Source: Gilvimarinus xylanilyticus
GTDB taxonomy: Bacteria > Pseudomonadota > Gammaproteobacteria > Pseudomonadales > Cellvibrionaceae
DNA: 64,000 nt
Reading direction: 5' to 3'
NCBI RefSeq assembly: GCF_024195295.1
Contig: NZ_JAMFTH010000001.1
Span: forward strand, 496,001 to 560,000
The notes under the pieces are model-generated. The model saw only the letters and a program-made list of their open reading frames with translations, searched no databases and was not told the origin of the DNA. A program made the translations under genes and the position numbers. This document shows, in pieces, positions 1-7,777 of this stretch (the stretch's first letter is position 1; every line of letters starts with the position of its first letter).

Positions 1-157
1 TCTGGAAAACGGCAAGCTGACCCAGGTGCAGCCGGTAGGGGCGGGGCCTCATGGTTTTGACCCGAATAATGCCGCCCCCTTTGCCAGTGGTGCCTTGTTG
101 ATGCTGGCCAGTGAGTTGATGGAACTGTCTGAGACGGACGCTGATTTGCCAATGTAA
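1..157 (+). CDS. C-terminal fragment, probable GH88/GH105-type glycoside hydrolase
   Basis: An open frame enters from the left edge and stops at 155-157. About 51 residues are visible. They include a GPHGFDPNNAAPFASGALLM stretch followed by a helical tail. This resembles the last helix of the six-hairpin GH88/GH105 unsaturated uronyl hydrolases, where a Gly-rich turn leads into an A-x-x-L-L-L-A-x-x-E-L helix. The GH105 gene at 20109-21164 in this window ends in a comparable way. The catalytic part lies outside the window, so the family call is inference from a short tail. Confidence 0.5.
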   Translation, partial: LENGKLTQVQPVGAGPHGFDPNNAAPFASGALLMLASELMELSETDADLPM

Positions 158-200
158 CCCGGCTCGACTAAAGTTCGGCACACAATTAAGGAGAATGTCT

Positions 201-752
201 ATGAAAGGTTTTATCGGATGGCTTGGTTTTGGTTTGTTGGCTCTTTTGGTGGGTTGCTCATCGGGCGCCCCTAAAGAGCTGGCGGGCAGTGAGGGGCAAA
301 CCTTTTACACCCAACTGAATATGTGGGTTTACAAAGACCAGCACCAAACCGTTAACTATGGGGTAGATCGCTTAATTCCCGTTAACACGGCGGTAAAGGT
401 TCGCGATATTGGCGGAGAAGATGTGGAGTTTAGCTTGCTGGAGAACGGGCGCGAGCTAACGCTGGTGAATATTGAAAAATATACCCGCGAAGAGATGGGT
501 GAGATCTTTAAGCGTTACTTCGGTCGCGACACCGTAAGCCTAGATTCTTTCAGTGCCGCTGAGCGCGAAGCCATTGCCGAAGGTAAGGTGGAAGTGGGCA
601 TGAGCAAAGAGGCCGTACTAATGGCGCGAGGCTATCCACCCGCGCATGAAACCTACTCCATTGACGATGATCAGTGGAAGTACTGGACCTCGCGGTTTAA
701 CACTAAAATAGTTTATTTTGAAAACGGTAAAGTCAGCCGGATTAAGGACTGA
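201..752 (+). CDS. Lipoprotein with SmpA/OmlA-like C-terminal region
   Basis: A 183-residue predicted lipoprotein. An N-terminal hydrophobic segment ends in the lipobox LLVGC with the acylated Cys at residue 19. An ATG lies 6 bases upstream at 195, but the AAGGAG ribosome site at 188-193 would touch it, so 201 is the better start. The last third (GMSKEAVLMARGYP, then a W-K-Y-W stretch and VYFENGKVSRI) looks like the small-protein-A/BamE fold, in which a GMs-x-x-x-v-x-x-x-x-G-x-P helix precedes beta strands ending in F-x-x-G-x-v. It is probably anchored in a membrane facing the periplasm. Its partner is unknown. It does not look like BamE itself, which is shorter. Confidence 0.75.
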   Translation: MKGFIGWLGFGLLALLVGCSSGAPKELAGSEGQTFYTQLNMWVYKDQHQTVNYGVDRLIPVNTAVKVRDIGGEDVEFSLLENGRELTLVNIEKYTREEMGEIFKRYFGRDTVSLDSFSAAEREAIAEGKVEVGMSKEAVLMARGYPPAHETYSIDDDQWKYWTSRFNTKIVYFENGKVSRIKD

Positions 753-791
753 CTTTTAACGGCACTGAATTGCTTAGCAATACAGTGCCTA

Positions 792-1898
792 CTAATCTTC
801 CACCGGCCGGTCCGAGTAGCGTACATTGCCGTTTTTATCGGTATAACGGTAAATGGTACCGGCCTCGTCTTCATTTACCGTGGCATCCTCGCCGCTTTCC
901 ATGGTGCGAATCCTGTACTGGCTGTCTTGCTCTAAGGTGGCCAGGTTATCACTGCCTTCCTCAAAAATGATGCCTGCCAATTCGTTAAGTTTGGGGTTGG
1001 TTAACAGGGCCAGTTTGTTGGAAGCGTTTAGCTGCTGTTGAAATTCCGGGTCGTTGATAATTTCCTGCACCCTGGGGTCGTTTTTCATCACTTCAATACG
1101 CTGCCAGCCCAAAGACACTTTGCGTGCCGTCTCGCGGGCGCTGTCTTTATCGTTAATATCCATCCCCGAGGCTTGCATTAAATACTTCATATCAGGGTCG
1201 GCAATCAGACGCTTGAATTCGGGCACCTGCATCAGTTCATCAATCTCGCCACGGCGCAGCAAGCGCTGAGTGCGCCGATCATCCAGCATCTTTTTTAAGT
1301 CGGGGTTTTGCGTTACGCGATTCACCCGGTCCATATTGGCGACCGGGTCAGAGATAAAGGCTTCGCTTAACTGGATGCTGTTGTCACTGACGCCCGACAG
1401 AGCCATTAGCGCGCCGGCGGATTTACTGACGGTCAGCTTGGCGGCCTTGCTTATGGCATTGTTTGCAGGCGGTGGAGGTGTTTCGATGGCGTCGGCTTTA
1501 AGCTCTTTTGCCGAGGTATAAATGTCTAATGTGTAAACCAGCAAAAGGCCTATAAAACCGCCGATAAGTGCGCCAATAAGTAAGCCGCCCACGCGCGATA
1601 CGGTGCCTGGCTTGTCATTGGAGCCGGGCATCATCTGTTTAAGCAGCCAGAAAATCAGACGCAGGCCGAACATGGCGAGCACAAACAGGCCAATACTGCC
1701 CGCCAAATAGGCCACCGCACCCTCCAAAGGGGTGTGAGCTTTTACCAGGGCCGCCGCGTCTTTACTAAAATAGAAGGCCGCGCCGTAGGCCCCGATAAAG
1801 CTGACGCTGCGTGATAGCGACCCCCAAAAGCCGTTAAAGTAGCCGCGAATAGCGAAAAAACCGGTGATAACCAAAAATATAATGGTGGCAGTGGCCAT
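792..1898 (-). CDS. CvpA-family membrane protein with DUF4124-like tail
   Basis: A 368-residue protein. The first 130 residues carry about four hydrophobic helices in the CvpA (colicin V production family) arrangement: an Ile/Phe-rich first helix followed by an RGYFNGFWG-like loop, then further helices with a Gly-rich last one. A long polar middle domain follows (residues 170-330) with repeated NDPEFQ / DPDMKYLM-type segments about 30 residues apart. The C-terminus (IYRYTDKNGNVRYSDRPVED) matches the DUF4124 periplasmic motif. The fusion of a CvpA-type membrane domain to a DUF4124 end suggests an envelope role, but no substrate can be named. It is convergent with the lipoprotein gene to its left. 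Confidence 0.75.
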   Translation of the reverse strand: MATATIIFLVITGFFAIRGYFNGFWGSLSRSVSFIGAYGAAFYFSKDAAALVKAHTPLEGAVAYLAGSIGLFVLAMFGLRLIFWLLKQMMPGSNDKPGTVSRVGGLLIGALIGGFIGLLLVYTLDIYTSAKELKADAIETPPPPANNAISKAAKLTVSKSAGALMALSGVSDNSIQLSEAFISDPVANMDRVNRVTQNPDLKKMLDDRRTQRLLRRGEIDELMQVPEFKRLIADPDMKYLMQASGMDINDKDSARETARKVSLGWQRIEVMKNDPRVQEIINDPEFQQQLNASNKLALLTNPKLNELAGIIFEEGSDNLATLEQDSQYRIRTMESGEDATVNEDEAGTIYRYTDKNGNVRYSDRPVED

Positions 1899-1999
1899 GG
1901 AAGGAAACCTTTTGTACTTTATTGGCGGAAGCCCCGATCATATACTACTGCTGATTTAGCTGCCAATGTGGGCGGCATAGCAAAGCGGGTTGAGACTTT

Positions 2000-2797
2000 A
2001 TGTATGTGTGTCCGGTGTGTAAGGCACCTTTACAGGCGCAACAGGCGCAGTTCGCGTGCCCACAGGGGCACAGTTTTGATATGGCTAAAAAAGGTTATGT
2101 CAATTTGCTGTTGTCGCACAAAATGCGCTCCAAAAATCCCGGTGACAACAAAGCGATGATTGCCGCCCGGCGCGCGTTTTTATCTCAGGGGCACTATCAG
2201 CCGCTGTTGGAGAAAATTACGCAGCTTTGTGTGCAGCATGGTGTTTCCCGGTTGTTAGATGCCGGTTGCGGCGAGGGCTACTATGCCTGTGGACTGGCGC
2301 GGGCGGGCCTGGAGGTAGCGGGTATGGATATCTCAAAGGAGGGGATCATTGCCGCCTGTAAACGGGATAAAAACCTCGACTGGTGTATCGCTAGTGTCAA
2401 TGATTTACCCTATCAAAGTGGGTATTTTGATGCGGTGCTGTCAGTGTTTTGCCGGGTCGACGATGCCGAGTTCTATCGGGTGTTGCGCCCAGGTGGGTTG
2501 GTGATTTTTGTGGGGCCGGGGAATAATCACTTGCCCGCTTTGCGCGCCGGGCTCTATGAACAGGTGCGACCCTACCAAACCGCGAAGCAGGAAGATTATC
2601 TGCCCTCGTTTACCGAAATTGCTTCGACCGGGGTCAAGTTTGCGATTGAGCTAAATTCTGCCGAGCAGATTTACAACTTACTCACCATGACTCCCCACTA
2701 TTGGAGCACCAATCCTCAGCAACAGCAGCGCTTGCTTGATAGGGGTGTCCTGTCGGATACTGCCGACATGCGGATTCGAGTGTTCAAACGCTTTTGA
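2000..2797 (+). CDS. rlmA: 23S rRNA (guanine-N1)-methyltransferase RlmA
   Basis: A 265-residue SAM-dependent methyltransferase that modifies G745 (or G748 in the RlmA-II branch) of 23S rRNA. The N-terminal zinc-binding segment is plain: C4-x2-C7, then C20-x3-H24, followed by FDMAKKGYVNLLL, characteristic of RlmA. The SAM-binding motif LLDAGCGEGYY sits at about residue 86, as expected for a Rossmann methyltransferase. Length is normal for the family. The gene stands alone between the divergent cvpA-like gene and a repeat-containing intergenic stretch. Confidence 0.93.
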   Translation: MYVCPVCKAPLQAQQAQFACPQGHSFDMAKKGYVNLLLSHKMRSKNPGDNKAMIAARRAFLSQGHYQPLLEKITQLCVQHGVSRLLDAGCGEGYYACGLARAGLEVAGMDISKEGIIAACKRDKNLDWCIASVNDLPYQSGYFDAVLSVFCRVDDAEFYRVLRPGGLVIFVGPGNNHLPALRAGLYEQVRPYQTAKQEDYLPSFTEIASTGVKFAIELNSAEQIYNLLTMTPHYWSTNPQQQQRLLDRGVLSDTADMRIRVFKRF

Positions 2798-2834
2798 CGA
2801 TTAGCTTGGCCATAAATTGAGCTGGGTTGGTCGG

Positions 2835-2935
2835 GCGCTGTATGGGTGTGCCGCTGCGACGCGAGGGCCCGCACGCCAGCATTTCAAGGGAGATCGCAAT
2901 CTAGACTGGACGATCTACTCTACTGCCAGGTTGAT
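2835..2935 (+). repeat. Diverged single copy of the 138-bp intergenic repeat
   Basis: The stretch just after rlmA aligns with the tandem unit found at 58250-58939. Shared landmarks in the same order are a CGCCAG-AT element, a TAAGGG/CAAGGG element, a GGACGATCTACT element and a closing GCxAGGTTGAT. Sequence identity is clear in 2872-2935 and weak before that. Only this one copy is visible here, between rlmA and the next gene. It shows that the unit is a dispersed repeat rather than a local feature of the 58-kb array. Confidence 0.6.
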
Positions 2936-3063
2936 AACGCTCAGCCACTAATGCCGTTCGCAAAATACGACCCAACAGGTATTAATGGTGGCAAACTTAG
3001 GTCGGTGGCGCTATGGTTATAGCCCGCGCGTTGTTGCGTATCATACGTTTGGCAGGAGGCGGT

Positions 3064-5283
3064 ATGACTGGCTTGAAAAGGGTAGTGGGGCAATTGGGTA
3101 TGGTGTGTCTGCTGGTGTGGTCGCTGGCGGTACACGCGGTGGAGTGGCCCCAGCAAATTGCGGCCGACGAGGGCACCATTGTGGTGTATCAACCTCAGCC
3201 GGAAAAGCTGGCTGGCAATCTTTTAACCGGTCGCGCGGCCATGTCTCTGGAACTCAAAAACCAAGACGAACCGGTGTTCGGCGCTTTTTGGTTTTCGGCC
3301 AAGCTGGATGTCAACGCCAGCACCGGCAAGGCCATTGTGCGGGATATGAAAGTCACCCAGGTCACCTGGCCCGATTCCACCGACGCCAACGAGTCACGCT
3401 TTACTCAGGTGGTAGAGGCGGCGCTGCCCCAGGCGGGCTTTGTGATTGATACCGCCGCTCTCAGTGCCAGCTTAAAAGGCGCCGAGCTGGAGCGCAAAAG
3501 CCTGAGTAATCTCAAGAACGACGCCCCGGCTATTTTATTTCGCGATCATCTGGCGGTATTGCTGATGTACGACGGCGAGCCGCGTTTCAGCGATGTCGAT
3601 AATAGTGATTACCAGCGCGCGTTAAATACCCCGTTTGCCGTCGCGCGCAAAAAAAATTCGCAAGCCTATTATCTTTCCAGCGGCCAGTTCTGGTACAGCG
3701 CCAGCGACCCCCTTGGCCCCTGGACGCTCACCGGTAATCCTCCCGCTGACTTACAGAAAATGATGCCGGCGCAAGAAGCCGATGAGCAGGCCGCTAACGG
3801 TCAGCCCCCCGAAATTGTGACGGTAACTCAGCCCTCTGAATTGGTGGTGACCGACGGCAAACCCGAGTGGAAAAGCTTACCCGGTGGCGATCTGCTTTAT
3901 GTGGTCAATACCGAAACCCCCTGGTTGCGCGATGTAGCCGGCGGTTCTATGTATGTCCTGCTGTCCGGACGCTGGTTTAAGGCCGCCAAGCAGGACGGGC
4001 CCTGGAGCTTTGTGCGCGCCGACGAGCTGCCCGACAGCTTTGCCCAGATTCCTCCCGACTCGGATATCGGCGGGGTACGCACCTCGGTGGCCGGAACCCC
4101 CGAGGCGGATGACGCTGTGACCGACGCCTATATCCCCGAAACTGCCGCTATTAAACGCAGCGAAGCCACCCTTGAGGTTACCTACGACGGTGCGCCCGAA
4201 TTTAAAAGCATTCCGGGTACCCAGGTCGCCTACGCGGTCAATACCGGTGCCCAGGTATTAAAAATCGATAACCACTACTACGCTGTCGATAACGGGGTGT
4301 GGTTCGAGTCCGATGCCGCAAAAGGCCCTTGGGCCGTGGCTGATTCCATTCCCGATGACAAAATCCAGCAAATTCCACCCAGCTCGCCGGTATACAACAC
4401 CACCTATGTGCATGTGTACGAGTCCACCCCCGAGGTGGTCTACGTGGGCTACACCCCGGGTTATATGTGGTCCTTTCCCTACTATGGTGTGCCCGTGTAC
4501 GGCACCGGCTGGTACTACCCGCCTTATTGGGGTAATTACTATTATCCGCGCCCGCCCACCTGGGGCTTTCATGTGGGTTACAACCCCTGGACTGGCTGGA
4601 ACTTTGGGGTGAGCTGGAGTAATGGCTTTTTCAGCTTTGGTGCCAGCTGGAATGCTGGCTGGCACGGGCCTTATCGGCCCTGGGGCTGCTGCAATGGCTG
4701 GTATGGCGGCGGATATCATCGCCCGCCGGTAGTTATTAATACCGGGAATATCAACATTGGCAATAGCGTGAATATTGGCAACCGCGCGGTGATCAATAAC
4801 CGTATTGGCAAAAATCCGCAGCTGGTTAATCGCAACAAGAGCGTCTACCACCGTCCCGAAAACCGCGCTCGCAACGCCAAGCCTGCGGTGGCCCGCAATC
4901 AGCTGAAAATGGCGCGCCCAGCCCCTCAACGCGCCAACAATGTGTTTGCCGATCGCAATGGCAATGTTGCCCGTCGGGTAGACGACAACTGGCAGGTGCG
5001 CGACAAAGGCCAGTGGAGCGCTAACCACCCCGCGGCGAGCGAGCGTTTGTCCTCCCCCGAGGTCAAGCAGCGCGCGTCGGATTTCAAACAGTCACACCCG
5101 GACTATCAGCGTCCGGACATTGATCGCCAGCAGATAAACAACTATCGCAACAATCGTTCGCCGTCCAATTTTGATCGCTCCGGGCTCAACCGCGATTTTC
5201 AGTCCCGCCAGCGCGGGATGCAGCGCTCGATGCCCAGAGGCGGCGGCTTTCACGGCGGTGGTGGTGGGCGCTTCCAGCGATAA
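3064..5283 (+). CDS. Secreted repeat protein, Tyr/Trp/Pro-rich core (putative carbohydrate-binding V/XII-like annotation family)
   Basis: 739 residues from the ATG at 3064, which has an AGGAGG site directly upstream; a longer frame from 3013 has none. Residues 1-25 form a signal peptide ending WSLAVHA. The body has three copies of a module reading roughly Tyr-Tyr-x-x-x-Gly-x-Trp-Phe, about ten residues, then GPW and a P-x-x-hydrophobic stretch ending IPPxS, at about residues 200-235, 298-335 and 400-440. A very aromatic segment follows (about 450-555, with VYVGYTPGYMW and repeated YYPP/WGNYYYPRP). The last 180 residues are basic, Asn/Arg/Gln-rich and end in a Gly/Phe/His-rich tail. Proteins of this build are often labelled carbohydrate-binding family V/XII, with no proven function that I can cite. 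Confidence 0.65.
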   Translation: MTGLKRVVGQLGMVCLLVWSLAVHAVEWPQQIAADEGTIVVYQPQPEKLAGNLLTGRAAMSLELKNQDEPVFGAFWFSAKLDVNASTGKAIVRDMKVTQVTWPDSTDANESRFTQVVEAALPQAGFVIDTAALSASLKGAELERKSLSNLKNDAPAILFRDHLAVLLMYDGEPRFSDVDNSDYQRALNTPFAVARKKNSQAYYLSSGQFWYSASDPLGPWTLTGNPPADLQKMMPAQEADEQAANGQPPEIVTVTQPSELVVTDGKPEWKSLPGGDLLYVVNTETPWLRDVAGGSMYVLLSGRWFKAAKQDGPWSFVRADELPDSFAQIPPDSDIGGVRTSVAGTPEADDAVTDAYIPETAAIKRSEATLEVTYDGAPEFKSIPGTQVAYAVNTGAQVLKIDNHYYAVDNGVWFESDAAKGPWAVADSIPDDKIQQIPPSSPVYNTTYVHVYESTPEVVYVGYTPGYMWSFPYYGVPVYGTGWYYPPYWGNYYYPRPPTWGFHVGYNPWTGWNFGVSWSNGFFSFGASWNAGWHGPYRPWGCCNGWYGGGYHRPPVVINTGNINIGNSVNIGNRAVINNRIGKNPQLVNRNKSVYHRPENRARNAKPAVARNQLKMARPAPQRANNVFADRNGNVARRVDDNWQVRDKGQWSANHPAASERLSSPEVKQRASDFKQSHPDYQRPDIDRQQINNYRNNRSPSNFDRSGLNRDFQSRQRGMQRSMPRGGGFHGGGGGRFQR

Positions 5284-5306
5284 CCCTTAGTCCGCTCCAA
5301 CAGTGA

Positions 5307-5335
5307 ATAAACCGGCTTAGGCCGGTTTATTTTTT
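5307..5335 (+). terminator. Rho-independent terminator after the repeat protein
   Basis: A perfect 10-bp stem (ATAAACCGGC at 5307-5316 pairing with GCCGGTTTAT at 5321-5330), a 4-nt loop and a T-run to 5335, 24 nt after the stop codon. Confidence 0.9.
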
Positions 5336-5431
5336 GTCCCACGCCAAAAGAATTGTTAATCGCCATTGAGCTTGTCACTCTCAGTGCGTTTAATGGTTTT
5401 TTTTAAGGTTCCCTAAAGTTCAGGAGGCAAA

Positions 5432-6244
5432 ATGTCTGCAGATAAGATTCTACCCCAACCCGGTCTGGGTACCTTTCGCCTGCAAGAAGATGTGGTGATC
5501 GAATCGGTAAGTTCGGCGCTGGAGCTCGGTTACCGTCATATCGATACCGCCAGCTTTTACCAAAACGAGGCGGCCATTGGTAAAGCTCTGGCAAACAGCT
5601 CGGTGCCGCGCTCGGAATTATTTATTACCACCAAGGTGTGGGTTGAGGATCTCGCCGGCGATGGGGTGCAAAAGAGTATTGCCGCGAGCCTGGAAAAACT
5701 CGGCACTGATTATGTCGATTTGCTGCTGATTCACTGGCCATCACCCGGCGATGAGGTGCCTATGGAGCACTATATTGGCGAGCTGAATAAAGTGCGTGAA
5801 CAGGGCTTAACCCGTCACATAGGAATCTCGAACTTTACCAAAGCGCAGGTGGACCAGGCGCTGGCGTGCCCCGGCGGGGAACATATCATCACCAACCAGA
5901 TTGAAGTGCATCCATTTTTGTCTAACAGCGCGCTCGTCGAGCACTGTCAGAACAAGGGCTTGACCGTTACCGGCTATATGCCGTTGGCCGTGGGCAAGGT
6001 GATGGACGAGCCGGTTCTGCAGGAAATAGCCGATCGGCACCAAGCCACTGCCGCGCAGGTGGCGCTGGCCTGGGTGGCCCAGCGCGGTATTATTGTGATT
6101 CCCTCGTCCACTAAAAAGAAGCATCAGCAATCCAACCTAGAGGCGTTAGAGCTCAAATTGAGTGATGCCGATATGCAAGCCATTAATGCCCTCGATCGCA
6201 ATGATCGTATTGCCAATCCCGATTTCGCTCCCGCCTGGGATTGA
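5432..6244 (+). CDS. dkgB: 2,5-diketo-D-gluconate reductase B-type aldo/keto reductase
   Basis: A 270-residue NADPH-dependent aldo/keto reductase. It starts after a CAGGAGG site. Family marks in order: the N-terminal LGTFRL, GYRHIDTASFYQNE with the catalytic Asp and Tyr, TTKVW with the catalytic Lys region, LLLIHWPSP with the catalytic His, GISNFT, and the cofactor-binding IPSSTKKKHQQSN near residue 230. Length and the short N-terminus fit DkgB (YafB) rather than DkgA. Likely substrates are small aldehydes and ketones such as methylglyoxal or keto-gluconates. It is monocistronic, with its own AT-rich leader. Confidence 0.88.
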   Translation: MSADKILPQPGLGTFRLQEDVVIESVSSALELGYRHIDTASFYQNEAAIGKALANSSVPRSELFITTKVWVEDLAGDGVQKSIAASLEKLGTDYVDLLLIHWPSPGDEVPMEHYIGELNKVREQGLTRHIGISNFTKAQVDQALACPGGEHIITNQIEVHPFLSNSALVEHCQNKGLTVTGYMPLAVGKVMDEPVLQEIADRHQATAAQVALAWVAQRGIIVIPSSTKKKHQQSNLEALELKLSDADMQAINALDRNDRIANPDFAPAWD

Positions 6245-6345
6245 TCAAAGCGCGCGTGAGGTCTGAAGCCGGGATTTTTTAGGCCTCACGCTCTACTGTT
6301 TCCATTATTCCTACCTGCTATAGTGTTTTTAAACATCGGCCCGCT

Positions 6346-6374
6346 TGCATCCAATCGGGCGGCTGTCACGTAAC
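6346..6374 (+). promoter_or_regulatory. Putative ECF-sigma-dependent promoter upstream of the sigma gene
   Basis: TGCATCCA at 6346-6353 and CGTAAC at 6369-6374, with 16 nt between TGCATCC and CGTAAC. The spacer contains GCGGCTGTC directly before the second box. The same arrangement, with the same 16-nt spacing and the same GCGGCTGTC, occurs upstream of the DUF4331 gene at 7716-7744. Duplication ahead of an ECF sigma gene and a neighbouring operon is the usual sign of autoregulation. That this sigma factor is the one using it is inference. Confidence 0.7.
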
Positions 6375-6410
6375 CGAGATACCACACAATAAAAGACCTT
6401 AGGGGACTCT

Positions 6411-6950
6411 ATGGAATTGGAATCACAACACGTCAAACTGCTTTGCGCGACCGCAGAAGGGGATAGGCGCGCCTTTGCAAAATTGTATCAAGCGACCTCC
6501 GGTAAGTTGTATGCGGTCTGCCTGCAGCTGCTGCAAAGGCGCGATCTGGCCGAAGAAGCCATGCAAGAGGCCTATGTGAAGGTCTGGCATAACGCGGCGG
6601 ATTATCACAATGATAAAGGCAGCGTACTGGTATGGATGGTGAGCATCGCACGCTACCGGGCGTTGGATATTTTGCGCTCGGCGTCTTATCGGCGCGAAAC
6701 CCGCGAATCCGTGCAAGAGCAGGCGGATTCGAGCGGCCCTCAGGGTGCACTTTTTGAACAGCGCGATAAGGTGCGCATTGACGAGTGCATGGACACTCTG
6801 GAAGACGGCCAGCGGCAGATGATCCAGCTGGCTTATTTTCGTGGGCTTACCCACGCTGAGTTAACCGAACACACCGGCTCGCCGCTGGGTACGATCAAAA
6901 GTTGGATTCGTCGCGGGCTGCAAAAACTTAAGAGGTGTCTGGAGCCATGA
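6411..6950 (+). CDS. ECF RNA polymerase sigma factor
   Basis: A 179-residue sigma-70 family protein of the extracytoplasmic-function class. It begins after an AGGGGA site. Region 2 is at about residues 20-90 (LYAVCLQLLQRRDLAEEAMQ, then VWMVSIARYRALDILR). Region 4 is at about residues 120-177, with the helix-turn-helix LAYFRGLTHAELTEHTGSPL followed by GTIKSWIRRGLQKLK. No region 3 is present. The gene overlaps the anti-sigma gene by ATGA. It resembles the RskA-partnered (SigK-like) branch. Its probable targets are its own promoter and the 7778-12186 unit. Confidence 0.92.
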   Translation: MELESQHVKLLCATAEGDRRAFAKLYQATSGKLYAVCLQLLQRRDLAEEAMQEAYVKVWHNAADYHNDKGSVLVWMVSIARYRALDILRSASYRRETRESVQEQADSSGPQGALFEQRDKVRIDECMDTLEDGQRQMIQLAYFRGLTHAELTEHTGSPLGTIKSWIRRGLQKLKRCLEP

Positions 6951-7645
6951 ATTATTTGACGGAAGAGCGCAAAAACAGTCTGTCCTCCGAGTATGTGCTG
7001 GGCACCTTACACGGCCGGGCGCGGCTGCGTTATCAAAGCTTGCTGGTAGCTCATCGCCCCATGCGCCAAGCGCTGTGGCGGTGGGAGAAACACCTAAATG
7101 CCCTGGGGGCGGCGCTACCCGAACAGACTCCGGACCCGAGTGTGTGGGAGCGTATTCAGCAGCGACTTGGGTTTGTCGCCGAGCCGAATAACGTCACCTC
7201 CCTGGATGCCAAGCGAGCCGCCGCGAATCGCTGGCGCTGGCTGGCAGCCGCTGCCAGTATTGCGGCCATTGCTTTGGCTGTCGTGCTAATGCGGCAACCC
7301 CCCGTAACGCCGCCTGCGCCATCGCAAGTGGCGGTAGTGCAGGGCAGTGCGGCAGAGGCGCTGTGGCTGATTGAGTTAACCGAATCCAATATTCAGATTC
7401 AGGCGACCTCGCAGTTTGCCCCCCTACCGGACAAGGACTACGAGCTGTGGTTGGTGGCCGCCGATGGTCGCGCGCCCGTATCTCTGGGCCTGTTGCCAGA
7501 GTCGGGCCGGGCGAGCCTCGCGCGCGATCCTCTGTTTGACCGGGTCGATGTGGCGGCGCTGGCGGTGAGTCTGGAGCCGCCCGGCGGTTCACCCACAGGT
7601 TCGCCGACCGAAGTGTTGTACACGGCGCAGCTGGTTACCCTGTAG
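6947..7645 (+). CDS. Anti-sigma factor, RskA-like
   Basis: 232 residues from the ATG at 6947, which overlaps the sigma stop codon in the typical ATGA arrangement. A GTG at 6935 is a less likely start. The N-terminal 80 residues are cytoplasmic and bear LSSEYVLGTLHGRARLR, the short conserved segment of RskA-type anti-sigma domains. A single membrane helix lies at about residues 100-118 (WLAAAASIAAIALAVVLM). The outer domain has the RskA C-terminal signature, with Q-A-T and a YELWLVAADGRAPVSLGLLP stretch. It has no zinc-binding HxxxCxxC motif, so release is probably by proteolysis rather than a redox switch. A strong terminator follows. Confidence 0.88.
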   Translation: MNYLTEERKNSLSSEYVLGTLHGRARLRYQSLLVAHRPMRQALWRWEKHLNALGAALPEQTPDPSVWERIQQRLGFVAEPNNVTSLDAKRAAANRWRWLAAAASIAAIALAVVLMRQPPVTPPAPSQVAVVQGSAAEALWLIELTESNIQIQATSQFAPLPDKDYELWLVAADGRAPVSLGLLPESGRASLARDPLFDRVDVAALAVSLEPPGGSPTGSPTEVLYTAQLVTL

Positions 7646-7663
7646 CTGAATTTGCGCCAGCAC

Positions 7664-7698
7664 AAAAAGCCGAATGCCTGGTGCATTCGGCTTTTTTT
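7664..7698 (+). terminator. Rho-independent terminator after the anti-sigma gene
   Basis: A 14-bp stem (AAAAAGCCGAATGC at 7664-7677 with its complement at 7683-7696), a 5-nt loop and a T-run. It separates the sigma/anti-sigma transcript from the DUF4331 unit, which then starts from its own promoter. Confidence 0.92.
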
Positions 7699-7715
7699 AT
7701 GTTTTTTGAAAAAGT

Positions 7716-7744
7716 TGAATCCAGTATCGCGGCTGTCTCGTTAC
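7716..7744 (+). promoter_or_regulatory. Second copy of the putative ECF promoter, ahead of the DUF4331 gene
   Basis: TGAATCCA at 7716-7723 and CGTTAC at 7739-7744, with 16 nt between TGAATCC and CGTTAC. It shares GCGGCTGTC with the copy at 6346-6374. It lies immediately after the preceding terminator and about 35 nt before the start codon at 7778, which suits a promoter for the downstream genes. Confidence 0.7.
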
Positions 7745-7777
7745 GGGTATGAAGTCCCGTTAAAAAGGAGATAAACC

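Noticed and set aside
4258-5028. 256-residue open frame on the minus strand inside the repeat protein gene
   Set aside because: It is wholly inside a well-supported secreted protein with signal peptide and modules. The reverse frame stays open because of GC-rich codon use.
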